From: Linnemannia schmuckeri
Lineage: Eukaryota; Mortierellomycota; Mortierellomycetes; Mortierellales; Mortierellaceae
Assembly: GCA_029449235.1 (NCBI GenBank)
Contig: JANATG010000008.1
Location: 62,001-126,000 of the forward strand
Direction of reading: 5' to 3'
DNA: 64,000 nt
Below the pieces are notes generated by a model. That model saw only the letters and a program-made list of their open reading frames with translations. It was not told the DNA's origin and searched no databases. The position numbers and the translations under genes are program-made. Below, piece by piece: positions 1 through 10,445 of this stretch. Each line of letters starts with the position of its first letter. Positions within the stretch are counted from its first letter, which is position 1.

Positions 1-1161
1 GATAATGAGGTTGCGGAGGTAGCGAAGCTTGGACAGAGTTTGGAAGGAAACGTCCGAGATCTCGTTGGCGTCTAGAAGCGAGATGTATTCCAGTCGGAGG
101 CAGTTGGCAGTCAGCTCGAGAACAGCCTCGTCATTGATCTTTGGCTTGACGGACTCGATCCAGGAGACATTGAGATGGCGCAAGTCGGGGCAATGTCTGG
201 CAAACTCGATCATCTCGGTCGCGCCCAGCCCTTCGTCCGAATCTAGCAAGACCAACTTTGTCAGGGCCTTTCCACAGGTACGGGCGAGCTGCTGAAAGGT
301 CTCTGCGGGAATGTTCTTGCAGCGCTTGAGCACCAATTCCTTGAGGGGGTTTGTGTGGGTGGCAAAAATGTGGAAAGGGTGACCCTGGCCGACGGGGAGG
401 ATGGGACAGATGTAGTTGGCGAGGGAGAGCATGAAGAGGCGGCGGCAGGACTCTGCAAGGGATCCCCAGGGAATCAATCCTTCCTCGTTCTCTGTCGAGA
501 CCTGACGTCCAGTTGCAAAGACGAGCGTGAGGTCGCCCAGGCGTTTGCTGCAGTGCTCCGAGAGGGCGAGGACGACGTCGGGAGTAATCCAGTTGATGAC
601 GAACTGACCGTTTTGCTTGTCGACCACGTCGTGCGAGTCGATAATCTCGATCCGCCGGACAAACTCGCCGTACTCGTGGGTTGACGAAAAGTCTGCGTTC
701 TCGGTCTGCTGAAGAAAGACGTTGAGCTCCTCGCCGGCCTTCCATCCGTGGAAGGTGCGTTCCTGCCAAAGAAGAGGCGATGCGATGACGTTCCAGGTTT
801 TGCAGACCAGTGAGACAGGTCCGAGGTTGTTGTAGATGGTGTGGGTCCGGTGGTTTAAATAGTCATAGTGCTGAACGGCCAAGTAGCCAAAGATGTAGCG
901 CAGGAGGGACGGCTTAAGAGAATGGATCCCAACGGGACGGGCGCCACTGTCCTGTTGTTCCTGGGCCTGTTGGAGGAGGTCGGCGGTGGAATTGTTGTAG
1001 GAGGCGTTAGAGGCAGTACTGTATCCGGAGGTGGAGAAGTAGGCCGGATTGGAGTACTGGTATGGGTGTGAGAGCGGGCCCTTGGACGACTGAGCCTGCG
1101 AGTTTGCTATTGAGATGGCCTCGATCGACCGTTCCAAGTCCAGGTTGTTTTCCAGGGCCAT
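1..1161 (-). CDS. F-box/LRR-like protein, N-terminal part (cut by window edge)
   Basis: The minus-strand frame is open for 387 codons from ATG at 1161 to the left edge, so the C-terminus lies outside the window. Residues 1-75 are Ser/Asn/Gln-rich. Residues about 79-140 resemble an F-box: a Leu/Ile-rich start (SLKPSLLRYIFGYL) is followed by LVCKTWNVIASPLLW, the usual 'C+ W' signature. Beyond residue about 230 come leucine-rich segments such as LKELVLKRCKNI, LTKLVLLDSDEG and LRHLNVSWIES, spaced like amino-acid-rich LRRs of fungal F-box proteins. Such proteins normally bind Skp1 through the F-box and use the LRRs to choose SCF ubiquitin-ligase substrates. That role is inferred from family resemblance only. 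No intron is visible in the part seen. The start is the first ATG after purine-rich DNA on the plus strand, which is a CT-rich leader on the coding strand. Confidence 0.8.
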   Translation of the reverse strand, partial: MALENNLDLERSIEAISIANSQAQSSKGPLSHPYQYSNPAYFSTSGYSTASNASYNNSTADLLQQAQEQQDSGARPVGIHSLKPSLLRYIFGYLAVQHYDYLNHRTHTIYNNLGPVSLVCKTWNVIASPLLWQERTFHGWKAGEELNVFLQQTENADFSSTHEYGEFVRRIEIIDSHDVVDKQNGQFVINWITPDVVLALSEHCSKRLGDLTLVFATGRQVSTENEEGLIPWGSLAESCRRLFMLSLANYICPILPVGQGHPFHIFATHTNPLKELVLKRCKNIPAETFQQLARTCGKALTKLVLLDSDEGLGATEMIEFARHCPDLRHLNVSWIESVKPKINDEAVLELTANCLRLEYISLLDANEISDVSFQTLSKLRYLRNLII

Positions 1162-2063
1162 CTTGATTCTTGGTTAGTTCTGGGTCTTGCTTCTTGTTAC
1201 GCGTAGTAAACGGAAGGGAGATGAAGAGCGAGAGGAGAGACAGAAAACGAGAACAGGCGCGACAAAGGAGGATGAAGAGGAGGGAAGGACGAGAGAGCGA
1301 GGAGGTGGGATGAGAAGGATGGAAAGAAAGAAAGAGAGGAGAAGAGAAGGAAAAGAAAAAAGGAGACAGATGATGATGAACAAGTCGTTGGACCTGAAAG
1401 AACAAGGACAAAGTGGAGTGGTGTGTTGGACTGGTGGAGGTGGTTGTGGCTGAAATCAAGTGGACATGAGCCCACAGGCGGGCACAAAAGAGAAATTTAC
1501 ATGAGATTGGCGCGTAGACAAACAAAATTATGCTGTGTACCATAGATGGCCATGGATGATATGTATTGATGCCACCGCATACAAACGGGCGATTGGCGCT
1601 AACATTGGTTCCCATCGGCATAATAAGGGCAAGCGATTTCAATCAAAAGACGTAAAAGAAACAAGCAAACAAAAGGCAAGGCAGAAAGCCAAGTGGGCAG
1701 GCACAGAAACAATATGGATTCAGATTTCGAAGCAAACAAGGCAGCAAAGCAAGGGGCAAGGAAGGATTTCACACCCTACAACATATATTTGTTCGGTTAG
1801 CAGTCGTTGACTACATATCCCTCTCGTCAATCCTGTCCTATATCCCCTTGTCGGTCCTTGCCATCTCACTTGTCGATCGTTGCCTACATATCATTCCCCA
1901 TGCACACACTATATACAACAGATAAAGTAATTGTTTTTGGTAGCTTTTTACTCTTTTTAAAGAAAATGAAAAATGATATAGATGGAGTGTAGGATATGCT
2001 GAATGGAGAAAAAGAAAAACGAACGAAACTATGAGCCAATGTTGACTATATAACCAAAAGCTT
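1162..2063. other. intergenic, F-box 5' side and RLP24 3' side
   Basis: About 900 bases with no supportable gene. Positions 1200-1380 are strongly purine-rich on the plus strand, that is CT-rich on the strand transcribed into the F-box gene, which fits a 5' leader. The AT-rich end near 1900-2040 fits the RLP24 3' untranslated region. Confidence 0.6.
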
Positions 2064-3032
2064 TTAGGACATGTCGACGTCCATGAGCTTAGTCTTCTGT
2101 GCAACCTTCTGGACCTGGGGCAGGTTCTTGATGGCGGGGGTGTCGACCAGATGGATGTGCTTCTGAATAAGAGCCTGGTTCTCGGTCTTCTGGCGCAACT
2201 TGTTGCCCGACATCCTGTTCTTGTAAAACACACGCTCGCGCTTGGCTTTGATCTCCTGCGATCTCTTCAATGCCCTGATTGTCGTCGCCATCAAGTCGCG
2301 GTCGTATCTGACTGGAATGTTGCGGCGCTTCTCGAACTGGAACGTCGAGTCCTATTAGTATTAAAGGTTACAAAAAGTGTCTTTGTTAGGAATTTGAATA
2401 GTAACTGCGGCTCAGTTGAGGCGAACTGCACTGAACCAGATTGAGCTGAGCAGAACTGAAAGTGATAATCCTGTTTCCTGTATGTGAAAAGAAAGCCTAA
2501 GAGAAATGTACGTACGATGGTCATTTCCTTGCCAGCAGCCTTGCGGAAGGCCTTGGTCCAGCGGACCTTACGAGGGTTGCGCTTCATCTTGAAGTTCTTG
2601 TGGCATTTTGATCTGCAAAAACGGAAAGTCTATTTGGGTCGATAGTTTTCATAAAACAGAGGTTCATTAACAACTTGTAGGTAGGGAGTAAAATAGCCGC
2701 TTGACTCTTTGTTGATAATGCTCCTGTCCTGCTCTGACTGACTGAATGGGTTAGGTTGAGAGTCGATTGTTTCAGGGCCCTTTGGTCAGTAGGCTTGATA
2801 AATATCCTGATTAATGGCAGAAATGCTCGACAGACTTTGTCGTATTCTCTCAGTCTGTGCTATGGACTTTTTTTACTTCGCTTGTAGATGTTGTACCCTG
2901 AAGGGGAAAGAGTGTATGCTTGTCGACTTGGTCTGACCTGTGTGTGTTTACCTTGGAGTCGTTGCGGACGAACATGGTGCCGTGACCGGGGTAGCAGGTC
3001 GACGAGCAGAAATAGCACTTCTCCAAACGCAT
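2064..3032 (-). CDS. RLP24: Ribosome biogenesis protein RLP24 (eL24 family)
   Basis: Three exons: 3032-2952, 2629-2516 and 2351-2064, giving 160 residues. Donors are GTAAAC and GTACGT and acceptors are AATAG and AATAG; both introns are phase 0. The N-terminus carries the eL24/RLP24 zinc-finger signature, CYFCSS early and FRFCRSKCHKNFK straight after the first splice. NPRKVRWTKAFRKAAGKEM, RRNIPVRYDRDL and RERVFYKNRMSGNK then follow in the order seen in yeast Rlp24 and human RSL24D1. The family is a nucleolar assembly factor that occupies the eL24 site on pre-60S particles and is exchanged for eL24 in the cytoplasm after Drg1 acts. The protein is shorter than yeast Rlp24 because the long acidic/basic tail is missing. 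Exon 2 extends upstream of the GCAG motif that could be mistaken for its acceptor; that extension encodes the zinc-ligand segment FRFCR. Confidence 0.93.
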
Positions 3033-3949
3033 TGTGGATTATAAGATGTAAATGTAAGAGTAAAAAAGGGGAAGGAAGGGTGATGAGAAAGAAGGAAGGT
3101 GGTCGATGTTCTATTGTTGAAGGAGTGATGAGGATGAGCGATGAACAAAGGGACAGCGGACAAAGGAAAAAAAGAGAACTGTTTGAGGCAAAGTCAAAAA
3201 AAAAAGGGCTGAAAAAAAAAAAAAAAAAAAAAAAAAATCGAAAGCAGGGACTGGCAATAGCATTTTGTGTGCTATTCCCATGTAAAATGGACATGTTTAC
3301 CTTTTTCTACTGACGGACTGCTATTTTTCTATATCAGCGATACATCACATGATATATGCGCACGTGATGATTCACTCCTCGTCACTCTATGCGTTTTTTC
3401 TTCTTCCTCTTTGCATCCCTTCTCCCACTCATTTCTGTGGCTCGTCAACAACCCCTTCGGTCCTTTCTTCCCATCAGACTCTTACGCCACTAAAAACTAT
3501 ACATCACTTCAGCAACAACAACGCGTCTTTGCCACCCTCGAATCATCCTCCTCCACATCAACAACCTCCTCAATCTTCTCCAAGTCAGTCCCACCTTTTT
3601 TCTCAGGACTTACTTTGTTATTTGTTTGGCACACCGCCGCACAATCGACCGTTGGCACTGTTGACTGATTGTCTGCCTTGTTCGGTCTGCCCTGTGTTCT
3701 ATCTTTCAACCTCTACTCTTGGACACACATTTCCGTCAACTCTGGCCTGGTCTACTACGGCAACAATAATAACAACAACAACAACCGCTTCTTACTAGCA
3801 CAAACAAACAAGACAGGACACACACAGAAGGACGGGATAGACAGCATAGTAAACAGTACCAAAGCTGACCGTTGGAACCAATACTCCTTACCGACAACCA
3901 CTCTTGCAGGACACACCACGACGGCGACTACAACAACTAGGCATACATC
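3033..3949. promoter_or_regulatory. shared divergent upstream region of RLP24 and the C2H2 gene
   Basis: About 0.9 kb between two divergent starts. It contains a 26-base A run at 3212-3237, which is a T tract on the RLP24 strand. A CT/CA-rich leader from about 3380 runs to the ATG at 3950 and includes a short CAA/AAC repeat around 3762-3784. I see no gene here and no clear TATA element. Confidence 0.5.
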
Positions 3950-5860
3950 ATGGAGAATACCGACGCCTCGAGCACAGCCTCTTCGCCCCACAGGGGTGTG
4001 AGTCCCACCGCCAAGGACATCGAGGCCGTGGCCGCCGTGACAGCCCAAGCTCAAGCCCAGGCGTTTCCTGCCACTCTTCCTGATGCTACCGCTGATATCC
4101 TTGCCCTGACAAAGGCCCTCACCACCCCAATTGGACATATTCTGCCAGAGGACCCTGCAACGACCGTGTCGGAACAAGTCATCGCCGCCGTTGCTGCACC
4201 CTTGGCCGAGAACAACCCTGCCGTAACCGCTGCCACAGAATCTGAACTCTATCGAACACAGGAGAGCGATTCGGCAGCAGCAGTGGCAGCAGTGACAGCA
4301 GCACTCACACCTTCCACAGGACAGCATCTCCTTCATGACCATCAGACATCGGAGAGCCATCATCAACAGGCGACAGTTCGGGAGGACCATGACCAAACCC
4401 CCAAGCCCATGGACTGGACCAACGCCGACGACGTCAACAGCGCTTACAACCAGGTACTCTCAATAAACGCTCAAAAGGAGAAACCCTTGGGCAAGCGGAC
4501 AGCTCAGGAAGCCTTTGAGCAGGATGAGGCCGCAAGAGCCCTTCAGCTCATTGCACTCTCACTTGGCGCGCCCAGCAATTCAGACGCCAACACGGGAGCC
4601 AGCATGGATGCGGCCACAGCTGCTATTGCCGCGTCTATCTCTGGAACCGAGCACAAGGAAACTCATGTGGTAACGGACCCGGCTACCGCAGCGCAGTTAC
4701 AGCAGGGCATGGAGGGCGTCCTGAAGACCCAGGAGACAGCGGCATCGGTGACGGACACCCTCATGTCGATATCACGGGCCATCAACTTTCCTTCCGAGTC
4801 GTCATCCTTCTCCAAAATCCAGGACAGCACCGAAGCATTCACGCAAGCAGTTATAAACGCTACGCAGATGGAGATGAACAAGAACAAGGAGCTCGCGACC
4901 CTTGCCAACAGCCTCGACAACAGCAATGGCAACAAGGAGGGCCACATGGATACGAGCGGTCTGGAGAAACTGAGTCTCCATCACGAAAATCGAGCAGCAA
5001 CCGGCGGCCAGTCGACATCAGCAGCGACAGCAGCAGGAGGAGCGCCAGCCGCATCCAGTTCCAATCAAGGATTTTCGTTCGAGATCGACAAGGTTACAGG
5101 CAAGGCCCTGATCAAGTGGACTGAGCCGAGCGAGTCGACTACGGAGATTCATGATGCAGATGCGCGTGCGATTCAGCAGGCACTCCACACCTTGATTGTC
5201 AACAGTGGAATTGGTTTGTCGGACTTGGGTGTAACTAATGCTGAGCTATTGGGGGCAGCTCCACCACTCGGACAGTTTCCGGCTCAGGGCTCACAGTTCG
5301 GAACAGCACAGGACCCAGCCACGCCCAAGGCCCCACCGCCAGCTCCTCGGAAAAAGCGACGACCAGCAACAACGTCGACTGCAGCCAGCGAGAAGAACAC
5401 GGCAGCATCAATCCCCGAGGGCGCGGCGTCGTTTCCCTGCGAGTTCCAGGGCTGCAACAAGGTCTTTGCGCGTCTCTACAACCTCAAGTCTCATTCCAAG
5501 ACACATACCAACGAGAGGCCCTTTGTGTGCGCTCATTGCGAGCTGGCGTTTGCTCGAGGCCACGATCTGAAGCGACATGTCAAGGTCCATGGAGGCGAGA
5601 AACCGTTTACATGCAGTGGCTGCTCAAAGTCATTTTCCCGTCTGGACGCTCTGGGTCGTCACCGGGCCAACTCTAAAAACCGGGCTGGATGTCAATCGAT
5701 CAAGGATGCGCCTCCTATCCCTCTTCCACCAGTGACGATTCCAGAAACCATGGTGGCGACAGCGCCTAGTATCCCAGTCTCAGCGCCTCCCTCTGCCCCT
5801 GGATCAGCCCCTGTCTCTGCCCCCGCCTCGCCACCACCACCTCCTCCTCCACCCGCATAG
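3950..5860 (+). CDS. C2H2 zinc-finger transcription factor, Crz1-like
   Basis: Single-exon gene of 636 residues. The first 490 residues are Ala/Thr/Gln/Ser-rich and without a recognised fold, as expected for activation and docking regions. A basic patch (RKKRRP) lies just before the DNA-binding region. Finger 1 uses C497, C502, H515, H519. Finger 2 uses C527, C530, H543, H547. Finger 3 has C555, C558 and H571, but its fourth ligand is most likely C581, so it is C2HC. The linkers (TNERPF, GGEKPF), the YNLKSH and LDALGRH helices and the Cys-ending third finger resemble calcineurin-responsive Crz1 proteins, which enter the nucleus after calcium/calcineurin dephosphorylation. Whether this one has a calcineurin docking site is not settled here. 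The tail is a Pro/Ala/Ser repeat ending in a proline run. Crz1 orthology is inferred from finger sequence only. Confidence 0.85.
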   Translation: MENTDASSTASSPHRGVSPTAKDIEAVAAVTAQAQAQAFPATLPDATADILALTKALTTPIGHILPEDPATTVSEQVIAAVAAPLAENNPAVTAATESELYRTQESDSAAAVAAVTAALTPSTGQHLLHDHQTSESHHQQATVREDHDQTPKPMDWTNADDVNSAYNQVLSINAQKEKPLGKRTAQEAFEQDEAARALQLIALSLGAPSNSDANTGASMDAATAAIAASISGTEHKETHVVTDPATAAQLQQGMEGVLKTQETAASVTDTLMSISRAINFPSESSSFSKIQDSTEAFTQAVINATQMEMNKNKELATLANSLDNSNGNKEGHMDTSGLEKLSLHHENRAATGGQSTSAATAAGGAPAASSSNQGFSFEIDKVTGKALIKWTEPSESTTEIHDADARAIQQALHTLIVNSGIGLSDLGVTNAELLGAAPPLGQFPAQGSQFGTAQDPATPKAPPPAPRKKRRPATTSTAASEKNTAASIPEGAASFPCEFQGCNKVFARLYNLKSHSKTHTNERPFVCAHCELAFARGHDLKRHVKVHGGEKPFTCSGCSKSFSRLDALGRHRANSKNRAGCQSIKDAPPIPLPPVTIPETMVATAPSIPVSAPPSAPGSAPVSAPASPPPPPPPPA

Positions 5861-6688
5861 GTTCCTTCATATTGTACTCTGATTTATGAAAGTCTTGTTT
5901 TCCTTTTTCTTCCTAAAAAACATCCTCTTATTAAAGACACAACGACAAAGAAGAACACATTCATTTCGGCGCTATGTTTGCCAGATTAATACTGTTTTGG
6001 ATTTGAGTAGTGAACAGGGTTCATTGTCAAGGTTAAGGACGCGGCTTGACGCGAGACGCGCTTTTTGGTTGTTTTGAATTGCGATAAAAAGTCAACAAGC
6101 CACCACATAGCGGACAACCATAAAAGCTGAGGGGATCAGATCGAAGCAAATTTTTTTTTTTCTCTTTTCTTCTTTACCCTCTACACACCTTCCCATCCTT
6201 CTGTGCCCTCCCTTTTCCCATCTACCCTTCTCATATCCTCCTCATCCTCTTCTCCATCCCACCTTTCCACCCAGTCAATTAGATACATACATATCTCGTA
6301 AGGTAAATCTCTCTTCCTCTCCTTTGACTCCCTTACTCTCACACTCCAAAAAAAACTGTTTGCATCTGATGATTACATAGTTCACCCGACATTGAACCAG
6401 GTTGGCGCCTGGTCTTCATGGGGAACAACACAGCACATCTTTCGCTCCTATCTGAACAAACACCTTCGCATATTCACTCCATTTGAGAGCTATCGCGATA
6501 TTATTGAGGAAGAATAACGAAACTAACGTTTGCTTTTGGTTCCTTCGTTCTTTTGTTCAGCTCAATTGCATAGGTTTTTCATGATTAGTTATAATGGCAA
6601 ACATGAATAAAAAATCACATGAATGTAAATTTTTATGTATGAAGATAAGATGCTTGAATAATATGTGTATGGGCTAAAGAGTCATAGC
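5861..6688. other. convergent intergenic region with an unexplained open segment
   Basis: The region holds the 3' ends of the plus-strand C2H2 gene and the minus-strand LRR gene. A CT-rich tract (6151-6290) ends in GTAAGG/GTAAAT donor-like sites at 6298 and 6303. An ATAG acceptor-like site at 6377-6380 is followed by an open segment of 45 codons to TAA at 6517. It encodes protein-like sequence such as WSSWGTTQHIF but has no in-frame ATG. I do not call it a gene. Confidence 0.4.
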
Positions 6689-8920
6689 CTAGATAAAGAA
6701 AAATGTGGAGACGATGGCTCCTAGACTGATCCAGCCAGCGGCAGCAGCTGAAGGAATCGTGTTTCCTGGCGCATCGTTGCGGTTGGGCCGCACCTTGATC
6801 GCCGTCAGTGTCGTGTTGATAGGAGGTCGAACTGTTTCGCAGAAAAAGAAAAAAACGTCAACAATTGTGTCATTTAACGAGTGAGCATGCGATCCATATC
6901 GCCATAACCAAAGGACGAACATAACATATCAACTTGAATAAAACAAAGGAATCCATCCCTTACCAAAGGGAACGGGAGGCTGGTCGTCAGAACAAGTGGC
7001 CCGACAATCCACTTTCCATTTCGCGCTCAAGATCTGTTCAGGTCCTTTGGTACACTGGAAATAGTTGTTTGAGACTGAACATGTGCGCCAGTAGTGGTGG
7101 TTGTCGAGTGGGAGGGTTCCCGAGAGCAGGTTGTTGGACAGGTTGAGGACTGTTAGGTTCAGTCCTGCAGACCAAGGGGGTATCGGACCCGACAATTGGT
7201 TGTATGATAGATCCAGTACTTCCATACACATGCGTCAATAAAAAAAAAAAAAAGAGCGTTATTATCATCAGTCAATGATCTAGTGTTTGCTCTGTGTCCC
7301 TCATAATATAGATGAATGCGACCGTTATCTTACCAGAGAGAAACTTGAGATTGTCGAGAGCAGGAATAGGTCCACCAAACTCATTGCGGTCCAACAACAA
7401 TGTCTTCAAATTCGTAAACTCGTTCAAAAACCCAGGCAATTGGCCCTGCATCGAATTATTCGACATATCCAACTTTGTCAAATTCACCATCCTCGTCTGC
7501 CACGACAGCGGAAACCCACCTGAGATCCCCAACGAGTCCAGCTTCAGTTGCTTCAACTTTGGAAGCTTAACAAACGACTCCAGAAATACGGACGAGGGGA
7601 CCACCACATTTGCGGGTGTAACATTCGCAGGAACTCCTGGAGGCCGAAGGTTCAACGTATCGGCAGGGGACAAGGAGGAGCTGTTGGCGGTAGGTTCGAG
7701 GTTGAAGGTGAATGCAGGGGCTGGGTCGCCGGTGGTGAAAAAGTTTTGGCCGATGGCGAGGGAGTGCAGGTTGGGGAGGGTTGTGATCCAGTCCGGAAGA
7801 GAGCCTGTTAATGCGTTCTGTTCCAGGTTGAGTGTTCCGAGGTTGGCCCAACCCGATGCACCTGAAGGGAGACTTCCCGACAATCGATTATGACTTAAGT
7901 CTAATTGATAGTAGGGAGAACGTATACTGTTATCCAACCTGCTACGCGTGCTCTCTATGTCGCGAAAACAAAAGTTGCACGAAAGGAATATTGATAATGG
8001 TCTTACCCAGAATCAAAAGAGGCAGATTGGCAAGGCTGGAAGGAATCGGTCCCGAAAGGTTATTGTAGTACAGGAGCAAATACCGAAGACTAATGCATTC
8101 ACAGCAAATTGTGCGGATAGTGAGGCGATAGTTAACTATTTAGTGTCAAACGTATTTCTCATGCAGTTTACTGCCCCTTTCAGCTCTAACTGACGTTACC
8201 CTGTCAGGCTGCCAATACTCTCGGGTAACTTTCCCGAAAGTCCTTGTCCTATCAATGTTGAACGAAGTATAACAACAACATAAATAAAAGGGCACCTTGA
8301 GCAAAACCAATTCACTTTTCTGATTGCCGTACAAAGCATTTGGACATACCGGCCAGGTAGATGTAGATGATTTGGTTGTTGGCGTTACACTTGATGCCCG
8401 AAGAGTTAGGGTACTCGGCATTACAACAGTTGGTGGTGTCGGGGACAAACTGCCAGGGTCCTGTCGCCTTGTAAAGATCTGCAATCACGGCACAGTCGGG
8501 ACTCGGTGTACCGGCCTTGATGATCCCTGAGGGGACAGTTGGTAAAGGAGCTGGTGGTTGGGGAGGAGCAGGCGCAGGAGCAGGCGCAGGAGGCGGAGTG
8601 GTGGGAGCAGCAGTGGGTGGAGTGATGGGAGCAGGAGCAGGAACAGATTCGGGGGTAGGAGTAGGAACGGGAGAAGGAGTAACAGTCAAAGTGGGAATAG
8701 AAGGGTCGGAGGGATCGCTCTCAAGGTCGACAGGATCTGCAAAAGTATCGTCGTTCTCGCTGCTTCCACTACTGCTACTGTCTCCTTCGTCTCCGTCTCC
8801 GTCATCGTCTGAATCCTGCGCGGACACAAAGCTACCTCCTTGGAGGAGTGTTAGGATTAACAGAAACAATAGAGGGAGTAACAACGTTTTTGTTGCTCGC
8901 CGATAACCTATCGTTGTCAT
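6689..8920 (-). CDS. Secreted, GPI-anchored leucine-rich-repeat protein
   Basis: Six exons: 8920-8350, 8248-8200, 8089-8007, 7900-7334, 7218-6964 and 6831-6689, giving 555 residues. Frames join cleanly at every splice. A signal peptide (LLLPLLFLLILTLLQGGSFVSA) is followed by an acidic Asp/Ser stretch and a long Pro/Ala/Thr region, probably a cell-wall spacer. A Cys-bearing LRR cap with a CC pair precedes plant-type LRRs with the LxxLxLxxNxLSGxIP consensus, for example LYYNNLSGPIP, LDLSHNRLSGSLP and LDLSYNQLSGPIP. A C-terminal Cys cap follows. The end is a small-residue omega region and a hydrophobic tail (AAAAGWISLGAIVSTFFFI), typical of GPI anchoring. Introns fall near repeat boundaries. It is likely a cell-surface or wall protein. 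There is no kinase domain, so it is receptor-like only in its ectodomain. The ligand is unknown. Confidence 0.87.
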
Positions 8921-9572
8921 TTGAACAGCGTGAAAGGGATGTCAACTAACAACAGTGGATTTAATGTACCTTTGGTCGTTGGTAGGTTTGCAATTGGGTT
9001 ATTTAAGGTTGTTATTGTGTGTGTTACCTCTGATGGCCATTGCTGTGCGTTTTTAGTGTTTAATGTTCAGGACGGTCTACGAGAGGAGGATGTCTGCTGA
9101 ATGCGTATGAACTGACCAGGAATGCGATCAGAGGACGAGAGGTTGTCGGTTAGATAAGTGCGAAAGAATAAGTGAATTCCAAGTGTGTCACGGGTAGAAG
9201 GCGAGAGAGAGAGAGACAAGGAGGGAGAGGATAGTGGAAGGAGGATGTTCGAAGTACTAGATAGTAGAAGTAGTAAAAGGGACCCGGATACAGCTTGAAG
9301 GGTGAATGAGGAATTGTGGATGTGTAAAGAGAAAAGAAGAAAAGTACTTGGAGCAAAAGGTTTGAAGAAAAAGAAAGATAACAAACAACCATTGCCGACT
9401 TTAAAGCGCTGTTACCATATGGTAAGTTCCCTCTCTGAATGGCGCCCGTCCTGGTTGCTTGATTGCGCCATGAATGCAGACGATAAGGAAGACAAAAAAA
9501 AGAGAAAGCGCAACAGACAACGAAAAAGGAGACAGAAAGGCATGTTTCTCTCTTTCTTTATGTCTCTTTTTC

Positions 9573-9619
<47 letters not shown>

Positions 9620-10445
9620 CTCCCTTTCTGTCGGTCTGTGAGTCTCCCCGACTTCTATGCACCCTTACAGCTACCAGAGTGGTCTCTTTTTTATTTTCTG
9701 TTCGCCCCCGCATCCCGTCTGAAGAGCCGTCTGAATTCCGATTTGTCGAATAGGTTCACCACGTTGGCGGTTTAGGGCCAGGGCAGCGTCCAAGTGGCCG
9801 AACTCGGGGGGAAAGGGGGTCTCTCCTTGATGATGGTCCCTCATCCCCTCCCCCCTTGCTGCCTATATGAAAGGAAGAGAGGGGAGAAAGAGAGAGGAGA
9901 AAGAGAGAGAGGGAGACAAAGGAAAGAAGAAAGAAACAAAAGCATGGCCAATCCAAAAAAGACGCGAAAATAAAGGGGGAGTTGTGGGAAAAGGAAGAGG
10001 ATGAAAAACAAAACATGAACTTTGAGGCAACTCAATCATTCGCATTCGCGCACGTTCATCTTTTTTCAAACAATTGTTGCTGCACTTGGATATTTTAGAA
10101 AGGATAGGCAATAAACTATTCTTGGATTCGAGACTCATAGAATAGGTCATTGGTAGCCAATGGTTTATTTACTTTTCTTCGCCTTTTCTTTTTTCAAACC
10201 AAAGTTACTGTACTTGAGAAAAGGAAGAGAAAAAGAACGAAAGAAGGGAGGCGAGAGGAAGGAAGCGAAGGCACATGTGGTAATACATACAAGGCAAAAC
10301 AGAAAAAGGCTACGGACAGGCGGGTTTTGGTAGTTTACAGGGTGAAACAAAGGAAAAAAGGAAGAAAAAGAAAACGGAAACAATAGGAGAAAAGAAAGAA
10401 AAAAAACGTGAACAGATAAAGGAGAAAGAGTGACTAAGAGAAGAT
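8921..10445. other. intergenic, LRR gene upstream and SAP gene downstream
   Basis: About 1.5 kb without a supportable gene. Apart from a tetranucleotide repeat near 9.6 kb it is alternately CT-rich and purine-rich. The purine-rich 9860-10440 segment is low complexity and gives only compositionally biased ORFs. Confidence 0.6.
9575..9615. repeat. (TGTC)n microsatellite
   Basis: About ten uninterrupted TGTC/TCTG tetranucleotide units in an intergenic CT-rich tract. Confidence 0.95.

Noticed and set aside
6366..6465. C/D snoRNA-like CTGATGA and CTGA boxes
   Set aside because: Box C has the wrong first base, no terminal stem and no convincing guide sequence.
9302..9775. Plus-strand ORF of 157 codons through the TGTC repeat
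   Set aside because: Lys/Arg then Cys/Leu/Val-type repeat translation; no domain.
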